A stretch of 64,000 nt of DNA from NCBI RefSeq assembly GCF_040807025.1, contig NC_090942.1:65614911-65678910 (forward strand). Direction: 5' to 3'. The notes below the pieces were generated by a model. The model did not search any database. It was not told the DNA's origin and saw nothing but the letters and a program-made list of their open reading frames with translations. The translations under genes and the position numbers were made by a program. The first letter of the stretch is position 1. The number at the start of each line of letters is the position of its first letter. This stretch comes from Struthio camelus. Lineage: Eukaryota; Chordata; Aves; Struthioniformes; Struthionidae. Of this stretch, positions 1-13,700 are shown in pieces.

Positions 1-1790
1 ACTTACTTGGTGCTGACCTTCTCCCCCTGCTGTCACTCCCCCACCACATATTCATTTTTTGCTTGCCTTATGGTGCCCGCTTCTGGAACTTTTTTTCAGA
101 TTGAATCAATGGGAAAAGCTCTCCCTTGGGTAAAGTCAAATAAAGTAATTCGCCATTGTTTTTCGTCAGTTGCCAATGAAAAGATGCGTGCTGACTCTGT
201 AACTCAACTCTAACAAGGAACATAAGATGGGATAGAAATGCCCTTCAGTTCCTGCCACACATGGCATGGACTGGACTCTCTGATGACTGTTTTCTGAATA
301 CTAAACTAGTGATTGTTGGGTTTCCTCCAAACAGATGTTTAATAGGCCTTTGTCTGTGTATCAAAGTGCCTAGCATTATCTGGTGAAGGAGCAACCTGGC
401 CAAAGCAGTTCAGTTCTCAGACTGTTAAGGGGGAGTTGCAGCACATGCTGCTGCTGCTGCTTTCTGTGCGCAGCTACCAGGAAATACAGTGTATTTTGTG
501 AATGAGCTGTCTCTGTCATGAAGCAAGAGAGAGCGTCATACCCTTGGGTATGGACGGGAGACATTTGAAAGGGTTTGATAAGAGGTGATGCAGAGTGGGG
601 GAGGTATAGTAAATGGCCAAGGTATTTTTCCCTGGGAAGCATGGGGCATGTTCAGTAGCTGGTGTGGGTGCTGACCTGGCTGTGCTGCGGGCCCTCCTAT
701 TAACTGCAGCCCTAAGATTAAGGGAGTGCCCTTCTGTGTCCTCCCTGCACTCTCGCTAGGCTTCCTACCCATGCTGTTTTTCTGCTGAGTGTCAGCCTTC
801 CCATCTCCTCCTGCAGCAGTTCCCTTTGCTAGGAGGAGTCTTTTGGACTCTATTTCAGAGGCATGACAGTGTTTTGTTGACTTGGAGTGGTGTGGACGTG
901 TTAAACTTCATTCTGTTCTTTCAATGATATTGAATGCCTAGAAAGTGCAACCAGCTTGAAAAGTGCTTCAGCCACAGAGGGATGGGGGCTGAGAGTGCAC
1001 TTGGGAGAAGGATCACATGTGCTCGCCCTGTTCTTGTACTTCTCCTGCAGCATCCATTTTTAGCCCGTATCAGAAACTGGATATCGGGCTAAATGGATGC
1101 TTGGTGTGTTCCATTACAGCTGATCTTTTATTGAAAATAAGGTACTTACTGCCACAGAAGCTGAGCTACAAGTCGCAGTTCCATAAATTTATCTGGCTAT
1201 CCTTACACTAAGCACTATCCTAGTGGAGGCATGGTGCTGTGTTGCATGTCTTTGAAGGTTTGTTATTCTACAGACAATGGCTTTTCCATGGCTTTGTGGG
1301 AGCAGTGTGACAGTTGTATGCCTTTGTAGGTAAAAGCTGATATACTTGTATCTCTGGCACTCATGAACTGATGATATTTAATGTGCTGTGTTGACCACCT
1401 TTGGTGGAAGACTGACCAAAATGAATACTTGGACAACCTAAAAGCATTGCACAGAATTTAAGGATGTGACTATGTTATGGCTGATGAAATTAGAAAACAA
1501 AGCCTATATTAAAACTAGGTAGAATTCTGCTGCTGGGATGTCAGGCTGCCTGTAGTGAAGGTTGTATACTGCATTTCTGTGATCCGTGTAACCCGGGAAA
1601 GGGACGTCACTGCTAAGCCTCTGGTGATGTGTAAAAACTTATCTTGTAATGTCACAAAGTTAATGAATGTAGGAGAACACAAACTTCAGTGGCAAACAAG
1701 TCTGTGTGCTCTGACTTTATGTAAGATTTTTCCCTATCCCAGTATGGGCCCCTGGATATCTTAGGCGTTCTGCCTGTGTTCTTTTTTCAG
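1..1790 (+). other. AGK intron (3' part) upstream of the first visible exon
   Basis: I see no coding exon here: the AGK exon that should precede YWYFGP, ending in a GVKVSK-like sequence, is absent and must lie to the left. The interval ends in the acceptor tract ttcttttttcag at 1779-1790. The one notable structure is a compact hairpin at 1050-1100, listed separately. Confidence 0.8.
1050..1100 (+). repeat. Short near-perfect inverted repeat (RNA hairpin candidate) in AGK intron
   Basis: Bases 1050-1070 pair with 1081-1100. Ten base pairs (GCATCCATTT with AAATGGATGC) are followed by a two-base bulge (TT at 1060-1061). Six more pairs (AGCCCG with CGGGCT) and three pairs (TAT with ATA) follow, with T1084 bulged. 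The inner ten bases cagaaactgg can form three further pairs around an AAA loop. No flanking similarity extends the arms beyond one pair. The element lies in intron sequence on the AGK sense strand. It could be a small RNA precursor, a fossil of a small palindromic insertion, or chance. Confidence 0.6.
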
Positions 1791-4700
1791 GTACTGGTAC
1801 TTTGGGCCTCTGAAAACGAAAGCAGCTCACTTTTTCAGTACGTTTAAGGTAAAGAATAACTGAAAAAAGTGTATTTTTAATACTTGTGCACCTGGGAAGT
1901 GAAAGGGCTGACTGTGCTTTGCATGTTATGTGCAAGTTTTTGTGAATGGTTCTGATGATAATATGAAAATGGGAGGGAAATTCGACTTGTTCAAACATCT
2001 ACGGAGAGATGTAGACCTAACTTTTGGAGAGATGAGAGAGGAGGAATAATTTAAAAAATCTCTTTTCTAAGGATCTATTGCTGCAAGATCACCAGGGGGA
2101 GCCAGTAAGCACCTTTGAAACTGCAGAGCAATGGTGGTGCTGCAGATAACCCTTAGAGTGCTCTGTTACCTTTTCTCGACTATCTTTCTTATGATGACAC
2201 TTCATTCTGATTTATTCATCTGGCAGAAGGTGTCTATAATTAGGTTGCTCATGAATGTTGATAATCAGGCTTCCATGTATAGTAAAATGAGCATGAAGAT
2301 TAATAGCTCGTATCTCACTTTAAAGTTCTACGATGCTTAAAATTGACTCTAGAAAGTTTAAAGTCTGACCTGCATGAAAGGTGATGCATTTTCATTCATG
2401 TGCTTTTCCTGATCTTTGAACACAGAGGTCTCATGAAAAAGCTGTAGAAATACCCAGGAGCTGCTACAGCAGATCAGACTATGTTCCAGCCGTAATGTCT
2501 GTGACAGTGCCAGTGCTTTGTAGGAAGCTTCTGTAAGGAGCTAATGGTAACGTGTCTGTGAAAGATCTTTTTTTTCCATCCCCAAGAAATATCATATGAT
2601 AATTCTGTGTGCTGGTATTCTAGGTAGAAACCTGTTTTTTACCTTTCTCCAGCCCCTTTCTCACTTTGTTTTTATTGAGTCTTTAGTCTCACTGAGTGCC
2701 AGTGGGTTTCACTGGTGGGTTATTCATTGCATATCAAAAAGATCTGTTTAACCTGCTTAAGGTTAAAGAGAAGTGTCCACTTTTTCTGCTGTTAAGGTAG
2801 AAAAGTTTCTGCCTGATCTTTCCTAGTTATGCTACTCATTGCCTTATGTGCTTCTCTGATGTTATCATTTTGTTAATTCCTACATTAAATGGCTCCAGCC
2901 TGGTGAGTTTAATCTCTGCCTAGTTTGTCTTTGCTGCTGTACACTTAATCTTTGCTGATTTTGCTGTCTTTTGAAATGGGGTCACCCATGATTGAATACA
3001 GTGTAAGGGGGAAGGGCTTACCCCTAACATTTGTGTGGGCACCGTGATGAGAACTATTCCGTCTTCTAAAGTACTGACTTAAAGTATTGCAGCATTGCTG
3101 CTTTTCCCTTTAATCATTAAGACTTTTTGCTCATGCATTGAACTACTGATAACAACTTTTTTTGAGTGGTTTATATGAGTAAGTATGATAGCAGAGTCTT
3201 TGCTTGCTCTCAGAAGTATGGGATGAATTAGCTAAATAACCTGTGTTATAGATCTGAAACAACTTGTGACTTTCTGGCTTTAAGACTTCTACTTTAAAGT
3301 TCTGTGCATAGAAAAATAACCATATTGAGTATATGTCAGCTCTTGGCTGATTTTTTATTTTTTTTTTTTTTAAATTTGTGAACTAAAACAACACTCATAT
3401 TATTCCATCCATAAGTCTTATGTTCTGAATGTTTCAGAAAATGATTTAAAAACAAACTGAGAGGAAGTAAACTTTGTCCTCAATGTCATCATCTGGAAGT
3501 ATTTGGGGAGTTAAGGTCCTGCTGTAGTCCATCAATTTTTGGCACTGGAATCTGAAATATCACTAAGAATAATATGTTAGTTTTTTGTTTATTTCTCAGA
3601 TGCTTTATAAAGTTCACCTGACTTGCCTTAGGAGCTTTTGGATAGTTCTTTTTATTGCTGCATGTAAGTGCTTGACTATAAGGTCAGGTCTTGACTGTTT
3701 GAATAACAGAGGTCTGCCTTGGCTCCAGTGCTGCACTCTAGTCTTTGCCTGTTTGCGCTGGACCCTGCTGTGCAGTTGCACTTTAAGGTTGCCTTTGTGC
3801 CGTATAGAAAACAAATGTGCTTTCAAAGGTTAGTGTTGACCTTGCCAGTTTTGGTCCTGCCTTCCAGCCAAAAGCAGATGTGTCACCCTCCCACACAACA
3901 ACAGCAAAAAAAGCATCCCTTTCTCCTCTGCTTAGAGAGGGGGAAATACCTCACTTCTGTGTGGGGAAGGAATACATTAGTAGACTTGGAAACTGTAGAT
4001 AATCTTTTTCCAGTTGCAAAAATGTCATCTTGCACGTGTGATTCTGGAGACTTGAGTGCCATAAAGCAGGCTGAGGCAGTGGTGATATCTGAGTAGGTCT
4101 GAGGGAGCGCTTGAGGGCAATGACTCCTAGTCCATCAGTCTGAATAAATAGGCAGTAGTACTAAACAGAGTAAACTGGTAGGCACTCACCAAAAGAACCT
4201 TTGTCTTCTGTCTTCCCTTTCTGGGTAAATCCAAGGAATGGCCTCAGAAACATCAAGCTGCTCTCATGTATCTGGGTCCGACTGAGAGACCGCCAGAAGA
4301 GCCAGAGGAAAAGCGATCCAGACCTCCTTTGCACGTGAGGCTTTACAGAAGACTTGCATTGTACTGGTCATCTCCCCCAAAAGGTAGGGAGTGTGTATTT
4401 TGGCATAAACTCAGAGATGGGCTTCCAAAAAGAAATTTTTTCTACCTTACTTTTCTGCTCTCTCACATCTTTTTTTTCTTTTTTTTTAACTGTGACTTTG
4501 TCAGCACGGTTACAGTGACATCTGCCAAAAATGGTACAGAGCAGTCCTGTCAGTGCTCGTCTTCTCATAAACAAAAGTGAATTTGCAAAGAACCCTAGGT
4601 GTTCACTGGGGTTACAGTTGCTTGGCATTGGTCTCCATAGGTGATATTGGGCACTTATGGGCCGGCTCCTTTAAATCTTCTTCCTGTAGAATGTCGTCTT

Positions 4701-7700
4701 AGTATTCTGGAGAGAGAGGAGCATCCCTTATTTTCCAGTGTGTGAGGGTCTTGCTGAAACATAGCAACAAATGTTAGTTAAAATAGAGGCCTATAGAACT
4801 TGGGCCATGCAGCAGTCTTAAGTTTCTCTTAGCGCCTTATTCAGAAACCCTAGGAATGAATTTCCTTATGTTTGCCCTGTGAGCCACTCTTGGGTTGGGT
4901 TGTTAGCAAGGCAGTGCATGCAGCAGAGGGAGGAAGGAAGAAAAATATGCATTCTCTGTTATCTGTAATGATGTCAATGAAACTAGTGCTTCCCATTCCT
5001 TCTTAGTTAGCAGGGATGAATTAGGCAGACGCATGGACTAGTGACCTGTATATGAGAACTGAACTCAAGGTTTTTCTCCTATAGAAAATAAATGTTTCCA
5101 CAGCATCCTAAACATTAGATCTCCTAATGTAGTTTTTTTGTTTGCTTGTTTTTTGCTTAATAGCAGCATTTCTTGTGTTTCCCAAATGTTTCTGTGATAC
5201 TAGCCCAAGAAACTTATTAATCTGTGGGTACAAGGAATCACAGAGCTGCCATGTAATATGCTTGATCGTCTTTCCTGTTACTGTACGAATGCTAGGTGTT
5301 TTTTCAATGCTCCCAACCTCCCTTTTCCTTTTTTAAGTTTTGTTTTTTAAGTTTGAAAGAAACAGAGCTAGTGGTAACAATGGGTTAAAGTGATTTGGAT
5401 GGCTGGTATTGATGTTTCGTGCTTCACAGCAGTGAAATGTTGGTCTGTGTAATTACATTCTACTTACTAGTATTTCCTCTTATGGATTCACAGAAATCCC
5501 CCAGGAGGCAACCCAGGACAACTGGGAAGAACTGAAGATATCCACCATTGAGCTTTCCATTGCAACTCAGAACAGGCAGCTCGATTTGACAGTAAGAGCA
5601 TAGTACAAATGGATTCCAAATGCTCCCTGGCCACACAATTTTCCTTTCTTGCTAAACTCCTGTTCCTTTGTCTCTACATGGAAAAAACTTATTGCTCGAT
5701 GCAGGTCAGGGCCCATGATTGAATCCAAGAATGGGCAATTTTCAGAGCCAGTGTGAAAGCCTCGGAGACCCATGTGAAGCTGGGTTGCAGGGACAGCAGG
5801 AAGAGTATGTTTAACAAGAAGGTTTTGCTAACCAAACAGAAGCTTTAGGATTGCCTAGGAGGAAAAAAGGCATCAAAGGCACTCCTTCCCTTCTTGAAAC
5901 ATGGGAGAGTAGAAATCATATACGTATGTAACTATGTTTTATCAACTGGTGCTGAAATGAAGCTGTGAGCCTGAATGTCTGCCTGGAATCATGGCTTTTT
6001 CTCTCTCTCTCCTGGCTTGCAAAGCAAAGAGTTTAAAAGAACTGGTGCTAGAGAAAGGACAGCAGCTACCCTGAGCCAGGGGATGGGAAACGCGGGTGGT
6101 TGTGGAAAAGCGAAAGTAGGGAACAAGGAAACTATTCCTGTGATAACCTTCTTGACATGCTCATGCTGTTCATTCAGTGCTTCGCAACCTGTCTCTAGTT
6201 TATGTCTGTGCTTTGGTGCAATTTCATTGCTGTGAAACCTTTTTGGATGGATCTTCATCTTTAGTTCTAGTGGAAAATGCTAATACAGTGGTACTTGATG
6301 AGCTGCTATACATGTCTTTTTCATGGCTGCAGGAAGCAGCTGCCACTAGAGCCAGATTGACAGGAAGTGTTGAACTGGCTGCAACATGTTTCTTGCTCAG
6401 AATTTCTCTTTAAGAATCTGCAAATTTGTGTTGTATTGATAGGTTGTCTCTGTAGTATCAGACAAAAAAAAAAAAAACAGGCAAATCTAGTCTAAACTTC
6501 CCACCTGAGTTTTGCTTGGAATATACCACATTAATTTTTAGTTTGTTTGGTCAGTGCTTTATGATTTGGACTGCCAGTGTACAAGTAGTGATGGAAGCGA
6601 GGCCGAGACTACCAGGGTCATCTTTTTTCTTTTTTTTTTTCTTTTTCTCTTCTGGTTTCTGTGGGGCCTTTGAATAGAAACAGTTTTGATCACTGAGCTG
6701 GATTAGAGTCAGTGACGTAAAGTAAAAACATGAAATACTGTCTCATTACCGCAGAGTAGCCCTTACATCCTTTTTTCTTCCCCTTTTCATGCCTTTAAGA
6801 TGCATTGTGGTATAGTAATGGTACTTTAATACTGGTAGTTAAGAAGAAAATGATGTAAGGTTCTCTCTCAGGTCTCTTCTGTAGCCTGGAGAAATGGACC
6901 AGTTTATGTTAGGGCAGCTGCGCTTCTCTGTTTCCTGAGCTGCACGTATCTTGATATAGCATCTTTTCTCTACTGATACAGATCCCCTTATATCTGCTCT
7001 TTACTCCGGTTCTTGAAGCCATTGTCCCTGCAGCCATCAAAGCTGAGCAATGGCTTTCTGGAATCCACACCGGAGTACGTCTGCTTAGTATTGTCAACCA
7101 CTCCTGTCTTTCTCTTGCCTCAGATTCATGTCTAGCCTGTGCTATTGAAAGGACCCGACCGATAAAGCTATACAGGTGCAGCTCAGGTAGTGCCAAGTCT
7201 ACTACTGTAGATACGGCAAATAAATAAGTTATACTAATAGTATAAAATACTAATTACTTTTGTTATTTTAAATGCGTCTGTGCTAGGACTCTAGGACTTT
7301 TGCCAGGACAGAAATGTTAAATAAATAAATAAAAGGGGAAAAAACTTTTTTAAAAAAAAAAAAAAGGTGCTGTCCTGGCAAAAGCTTTACCATATAGTTG
7401 GTTTAAGGGCATGTAGCAAGTAGAAAACTAGCTAAGAACATAACATAACTAAGAATTTAAAGGGATAATGTTGAGAACACTTTGACTTCCAATCTGTATT
7501 ATTTAAAATACTCTTGCTATAGTGTTTGGTTGCCAAATATGGCATCATTGTACTGCTGCTTGGGATCATGGAAGACCCGTTGTCTTTGTGAACAGATAAA
7601 CCCAAGTGATATGCTTTCATTGCCTTTTAATAACTGTGTGAAATGTAACCAGAAGCCAGCTGTGTGAATCATTATTTCAAGAAGTGAATAGTCTTGAAAA

Positions 7701-10700
7701 AGAAATTACTAGCTGTAGTTTATAACCTGAATCTCTCAAGTCAAGAGAGGAAAAAAAGCTCACCGGAAATATATCATCTGCTGCCTTTTGTGGGACAAAG
7801 AACTGGGCATTTTTTGAACATATTGCAGTATCAAGGGTGGGGCATTTTGGAGCGTTAACTGTTTGATTTCTTAATCTTTTTCCATAGCGTACTGAAGATT
7901 TCATGAATATTTGCATTGAAGCAGATACTGTCAGCAAAGGACAGTTTATAAACAGAGGGTGAGTATGGGAAGACTACCAAAAGATATCAGATTCTCTGGA
8001 CAAGTCAGAAAACTATTTATGGGAGTTTTGTTATGCTTTTCTCTGCTTCTGACTTATGCAGCACGGAATCAGAGGTCTGCAAAGGATATAAATCAGTATT
8101 GCTTCATGGGGATTACAAGTTCTTTTTTTTTTTTTTCTTTAAATTCTTATTAACTTTCTGGAAACAAGGCAGAGCCATCTACCTGGAGTTCTTCCTAAAT
8201 TCTGAGTTTCGTATATCTTTCATCTTTTTCCCTGCTGCTACTGATCAGTGGTACCTGAGTGACAGTATTGTAACCTAGAGTTTAAAAGACAGTTGTAAAG
8301 GCTCTAGTTGCTCAGTGGATTGAGAGAAGAGTCACTGAGCTGATGTGTTTGTACTAGTGGTACCTGGAATTTTAGAACTGTGTACAAGGCAGGTTCTGGT
8401 TTTAAGTGAAGAGCCACCTTAGCTCACTAACTGTTCTCAGAAGTGGGACCTGAGCTTGAAGGACTTCTTAAAGATGCACATTTAAACAGGGACTTTCAGC
8501 AAATATATTAGTGCTGCCTGTTGGTGAAGCAAGGAGGTTGCAGGTATGAATAAGCAGCATATAGAGAAAGAGTAAAAACACGTTGCCTTCTTTGTACTTG
8601 GAATGTTGTCTTGTAACGTGCTTGTTTCTCCTACCCTTAAAGTAGGTCCCCAGACACAAATCAGAGCTGCTTTTCCCATCTCCTCCATACTGCCCTACTA
8701 TCAAATAGTCACATCTTCAGTGCAGTTGCTATTGTCAGTAGGCTTTCCTAGTAAGCCCAAGTCTGCTCTTCTATCATGTTGCCTTTTACTTGCTGATTCT
8801 GTTTTCTAGTCTTAGGGCCCCCTCTAGTGAAACCAGATGGAAAGCTTTGGATGCTTTTTCTACCTGCTTGTAGTTGCCCTAATAATTCCTGCTCGTGTGT
8901 CTTAGCTACGGTATTAATAGCAGCAGGAGGCTCCTTATTTGCACCTCCCGCAAGCCGTAGTGGGAGCAGGATCTTCTGACCTATGCATACACAGTGGATC
9001 GGGTGGTACCGCATTTAAGTTGCGCCAGCTATTTGGACGTAGGTTGCTTTGGAACTGAAATCTTTGCTCTAAAGACTATAGAAGGAAAGGAGGAAGTGAT
9101 GTGGTGAGACCTAAGGGAGAGAGATTTGAGTATACGCATACTGTGGAGAGTGTCTTCCATGTGGACTGGACGTGCTTCACCTTGTAATATGTCACATTTT
9201 CTGACTGTAACACTGTCATACAGAAAAAGCCCCTGATGGGTGTTAACATGCCCTGTTGGCTAGAGCTAATTAGAAGCAGTACCAAAAGCTTTGAGCTGCT
9301 GTTCAAGCAACATTCAAAGAGACACGCTCCTTTGATTAAACACTGCCCAAAAGTCTGTGGATAATGACGAAAGACTCTGAGGGAGGTGTTGGGGGTGGGA
9401 GCAACTAATTAGTCTTATAGAAAGAAGTCAGAACAGGAAAAAATGCACCCTGTTTTGCAAGGCAGAATCAGGGTGTTCAGAGGGCTCTTTGACCACACAG
9501 TGCCATTCGGCAGTTAGGCTTGAATCAAGCCTGTTATTATAGGGTCCACGCTGCCCAGCATCAGTAGTGCTTGTCTTTGCAAAAGTGTATAAATAAGCTT
9601 TTCTGTTGTGTGTGGGATTTTTTTTGTTCCTTTAATGCATATTTTTAAAGTTCACCAGAATTTGGTGGGTTACCAAGGTTTTAGGGGGAATCGATGCAGG
9701 TATCAAGGATTTTTATACGGGGGAAAGGCACTGACATGAGCTGATCAGAACTGATAGATCACACAGGGGAAACCACATCCTGTGGGAGACTAGCATGCAG
9801 GTTACAGATTCAGGCAGTGTTGGGGGTAGGGGAGGATGTTTCAGAGTGCTGGAGGGCAAATGCTGTTGAGTTTCAAAGAAAGGAGTAGGTCGTCCCAGTT
9901 GTATAAAAGTGCCCCTTGGCTGTGGATAAGATTTGTGTGAACAAGAGCAACTGCAGCTCGAGTAGAGTTGATGTTTAAGATGAGGTGGGGGGAGAACAGA
10001 TGGTTTCACTGTAGCGCCTATTACAAAATGCTGGAGGGAAGGAAAGAGGGAAATGTAAAGTGTAGCATCAGTAATCCACGTCCTGCTAGCCAGCTTGAGT
10101 TTGTGTGTATGAAAGTATGGGGAGCTGTGTCTCCAGGGCTTGAATGCGCTTATCAGCTAAAGTGTAGAGGACTTTTTTTTTGGTTACAGTCTTCCTCTGA
10201 ATCATTTCACATTGGCCACTTATGGAGACAGAGAACTAGGTGAAAATTGTGTTATCTGCAGTAGACATTGTGGTTCTCTTTGCCTGTCTTTTTTGTAGTT
10301 TAGGGTGTGGAGGGGGATCAAGTGATCAGTTGAAACTGTTGCTGTTAGGCTTTGTTCTTGCTCCTGTTTTACTTTGCTATCTCTTTTTGAGTAAAGAGCT
10401 CAACCAAATGCAAGCAATTTCTGACCCTTTTATACAGAGTCACTAGAGAGGCAATAACTGTAAGTGGAGCTGTATCTGTTTGCTTCTTCCAGCATTCTCC
10501 TTTGACTGATCTTTAGTTTTATGTCTTGTCTCTGAGCTCACCTTATTCCTGTAATTGCGCCTATGTGGAGCCTCATTTAACTTCATGGACCAAAAAATCT
10601 GCTCGTTTATCAGCGCGGAGTATCTAGGACCTTATGTGTTAAACTTGAGACAGGTTAAACCTTAAGGAGGAAATCTTGCTGCCTGTTTGTACAGCACTGT

Positions 10701-13700
10701 ATAAACTGACAATATTGCATGCCATCAACAATTTATAATTCATATAGCTGGAAGGATGTTTTAACTCCCTCACATTCACTCATCAGTCTTTTAGTATATA
10801 CATATTTGATTCAAAACAAACTTTCCACAGTTAGTACTGCTTCCATCCTCCCATGACCTTTCTTTGGTGACCTAGCTTTTCTTTCTTTGCCTGTGGTTAT
10901 CCTCTCCTGTTGCAACCTTCTCGTCTTCTTTCTCTGGGATTTTCTGCAGTCTTAAGAGGAGCTTGCATTCCTGAGGGCATGGATATTTGGTGTATATAGG
11001 GTTTTTTTCTGACCTGTTCTTATGACTTCTTTTCCTAAGCAATGCAAGACTGCTTGAATAGACTCTCCTTTCACATCAGTCTACTAGAGATCCCTGTGCC
11101 TGATGGAATAGGTGTGGACAGTTGATTTTTGCCTGTCTGTGGACTATCTGTGACTGTTCTGCCATGCTGGAGAGTTGTGATACATTAACATTGTAACTCT
11201 CTCCTGTCTTTGCTTATGGAGTATCGTTGTCTGTCTGGAGAAGGGAGCAAACTGAGGGGTTAGTGCCTGGCCTGCGAGGAGCCCTGTGTTAAAGGTCAGC
11301 CAAAAGGTTATGTGCTTTTTCAGTCTGGAGGAAGACAGAAGTAGGCCAGTGTAAACAGGAGAACTTGTGCTGACCCTGAGGCAGCGTGCCTTGAGTACGA
11401 AAGGAATCGCAACCTACTATTCTTTAAGAGCTGAGCTAGTGACAGGACAGCAACCTAAGACTTGAAGAAGACCAAATTGCACTTGCACCACCAATTTGCT
11501 AAGACAGGCAACTGCTCCCTACGTCCTCCTGTTCCACATCAACACAAATAGAAAAGTATCACTTCTCTAAATATAGTGTCTAAATAATCTCACAGGTACC
11601 AGAAGAGAGAGAATAACTGACAAAAGTGAGCATTTTATTTAGAATGGATACAATAATAATGTTCGGGAGGTTTCTTCTTAAGAACAATTTAAAAGCAACT
11701 AGTAAGAAACATTATGCTGACTGGCATTGAGGTGAAAATTTATTTTTTTTTTTAGATTGTTTAGAGATTCAGTGTAACTGATTTTTATCAGTTGTTCTTG
11801 CTGGGTTTTCTTCAGGTTGCTGGTAAATCATGAGTGTTTGTGGGCTATAAGGAGATGGTAGCAATGCATTGCAGGAATTGGACAGCTCAGCATGTAAGCG
11901 AGGAGCACAAAACTGCTATAGAAATACGTTCAAATATGTTTGGGGAGACATGGAGTAGAAATTAGCTGGAGGCTGTCTGTAAATACTGATGTGTATTGAC
12001 TGCTGCATAAGAAAGAATGTCTGTTTTACTCTCTGACACTTAAAACAATAAATATTTTAATATATACATAACTTCTAAATTTACCAAACCCACTGTGATT
12101 TACCAAACCTTAATGATGCATCAGTGCTAAAGATGGCTATTTCTGACAGAAATCTGCTCCTTACCTTTCCTGTCTTTTGATTTGAACAGAAGTCAAAAGA
12201 TGAGCGATCCACAAATGTGCCCTGAAGGGAGTCAGTGCATCCAAGCCAGCAAGTGCATCTTGCAGCTTCCAGAGGTGAGAATTTGAGGGAGTTGGAACAC
12301 TCTGTCATTTTACTTCCTGGTACCCGTTGATGCTGCGCGTTAAGAAATCCCTACTCCAGGTTTGGTAGGTGATTACGCTGTTGGTGAGACGCACAGTTCC
12401 TCAGCAGAGCAAGTCAGTCCCAGGCCTGGAGATGCATGGTGGAATTTCTTAAGTGGCCTGTAAACCGCAGAGGAAGCTTCATTCTGCCAGCGAACAGTGA
12501 CAGCACTTTCATGTAGACTGTGGTGGTCATTGCAAGGGGTGGTCTCTTACTCAGGTACATTGCATATGCACACCTTCTCCTTGCATTTTTGAAGACTAAA
12601 TTCTTCCTTTAAACCGTTACCCTAGAAGGGATTATGCTGTAGAGAGGAAGGTATCAAATATGAGAAGCCTTATGGAAGCAAGAGAGAGTGACGTAAGGCA
12701 GTGGGACTCAGATCGCTATAGGGAAGTGCCTCAAGACTTTGCATAGGTGAGGCTGAGAAAGAAGCTTTAGATTAGGTTAGTCTTTTGTTGACACTTAGGA
12801 AAAAGAGGCTGTTGTTGGAGCAATGGAAGAGGACTGTTGCTTTTGCCAGGAGATTAAGCCGGTCTCACAGATCATTTCTATCTTGAAACGATACAAGGCT
12901 CTCATATCATTTGATGAAAAGATTCTATTTTATGGGAGAGCGGAACATACGAGAAGGTGAAAAAAATCTGTGGCTACAAAGAGAAAATCATGAACTATCA
13001 TGATTAGCCAGGATCCTAATACTTGCATCAAGGCAGCATCACAGCAGTTTTGTGATTCTGAAAAAATAAGTAAACTCTGGAGTGCTGGGCTAAATTCTGC
13101 TAAGTAAGGGTTGTGGTATAAAACGTGGTATAAATGGTAGTGTTGTGCTTAAATTCCTTGACCCAGCTCTGATACAGGAACTGGAAGCAGCTCAGATGAG
13201 TCTTACCAGCCTTGCAGAGAAGCAGGCTATGTCGGTACGCGTGGACTGCCACAGCTCTGTGGCGTCTGGAACCTATGCTGTTTTCTCTAGTCTATGCTGT
13301 TCTGACATTCCAGCTCATTTGGAGCTACTTTGAATATCCATGTGACACAATCCTGCCTTGAGGCAAGTGCGTGCGAAGCAGGCACTAGATTTGTATAGAT
13401 AAAGTCAGCCTGCCATTTTGATGAATAGTTTTAATTATTAGTGACTTCATCAGCACAAAGAAAAGCCCAAGAAAATTCTACTGCTGAATAATTCCTGACC
13501 TGTGAATTACTTTGCGCTTCACGCTTCAGATCAATATAGTAAAACAATACCAAAAGGTGTTTGTGACATGGATTTAATAGGAGTTATTTAACAGGCACTT
13601 CTGCAGATTAGGTTGTATCACCACTGGCAGACCAAGAAGATCTAAGTGAATATAATTATAGTACCAATAGCAGAGAATCTTTCAGTATAAACAATGTGGG

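Noticed and set aside
1..1790. An additional AGK exon upstream of 1791
   Set aside because: I looked for the expected preceding exon, ending in a GVKVSK-like sequence followed by a GT donor, and did not find it. It must lie outside the window.
3041..3150. Possible C/D box snoRNA (GTGATGA and CTGA) in an AGK intron
   Set aside because: No closing stem, and the D-box candidates have unsuitable spacing.
3719..4096. 125-codon open frame in an AGK intron
   Set aside because: No recognisable domain. It lies wholly between confirmed AGK exons and its length is within chance.
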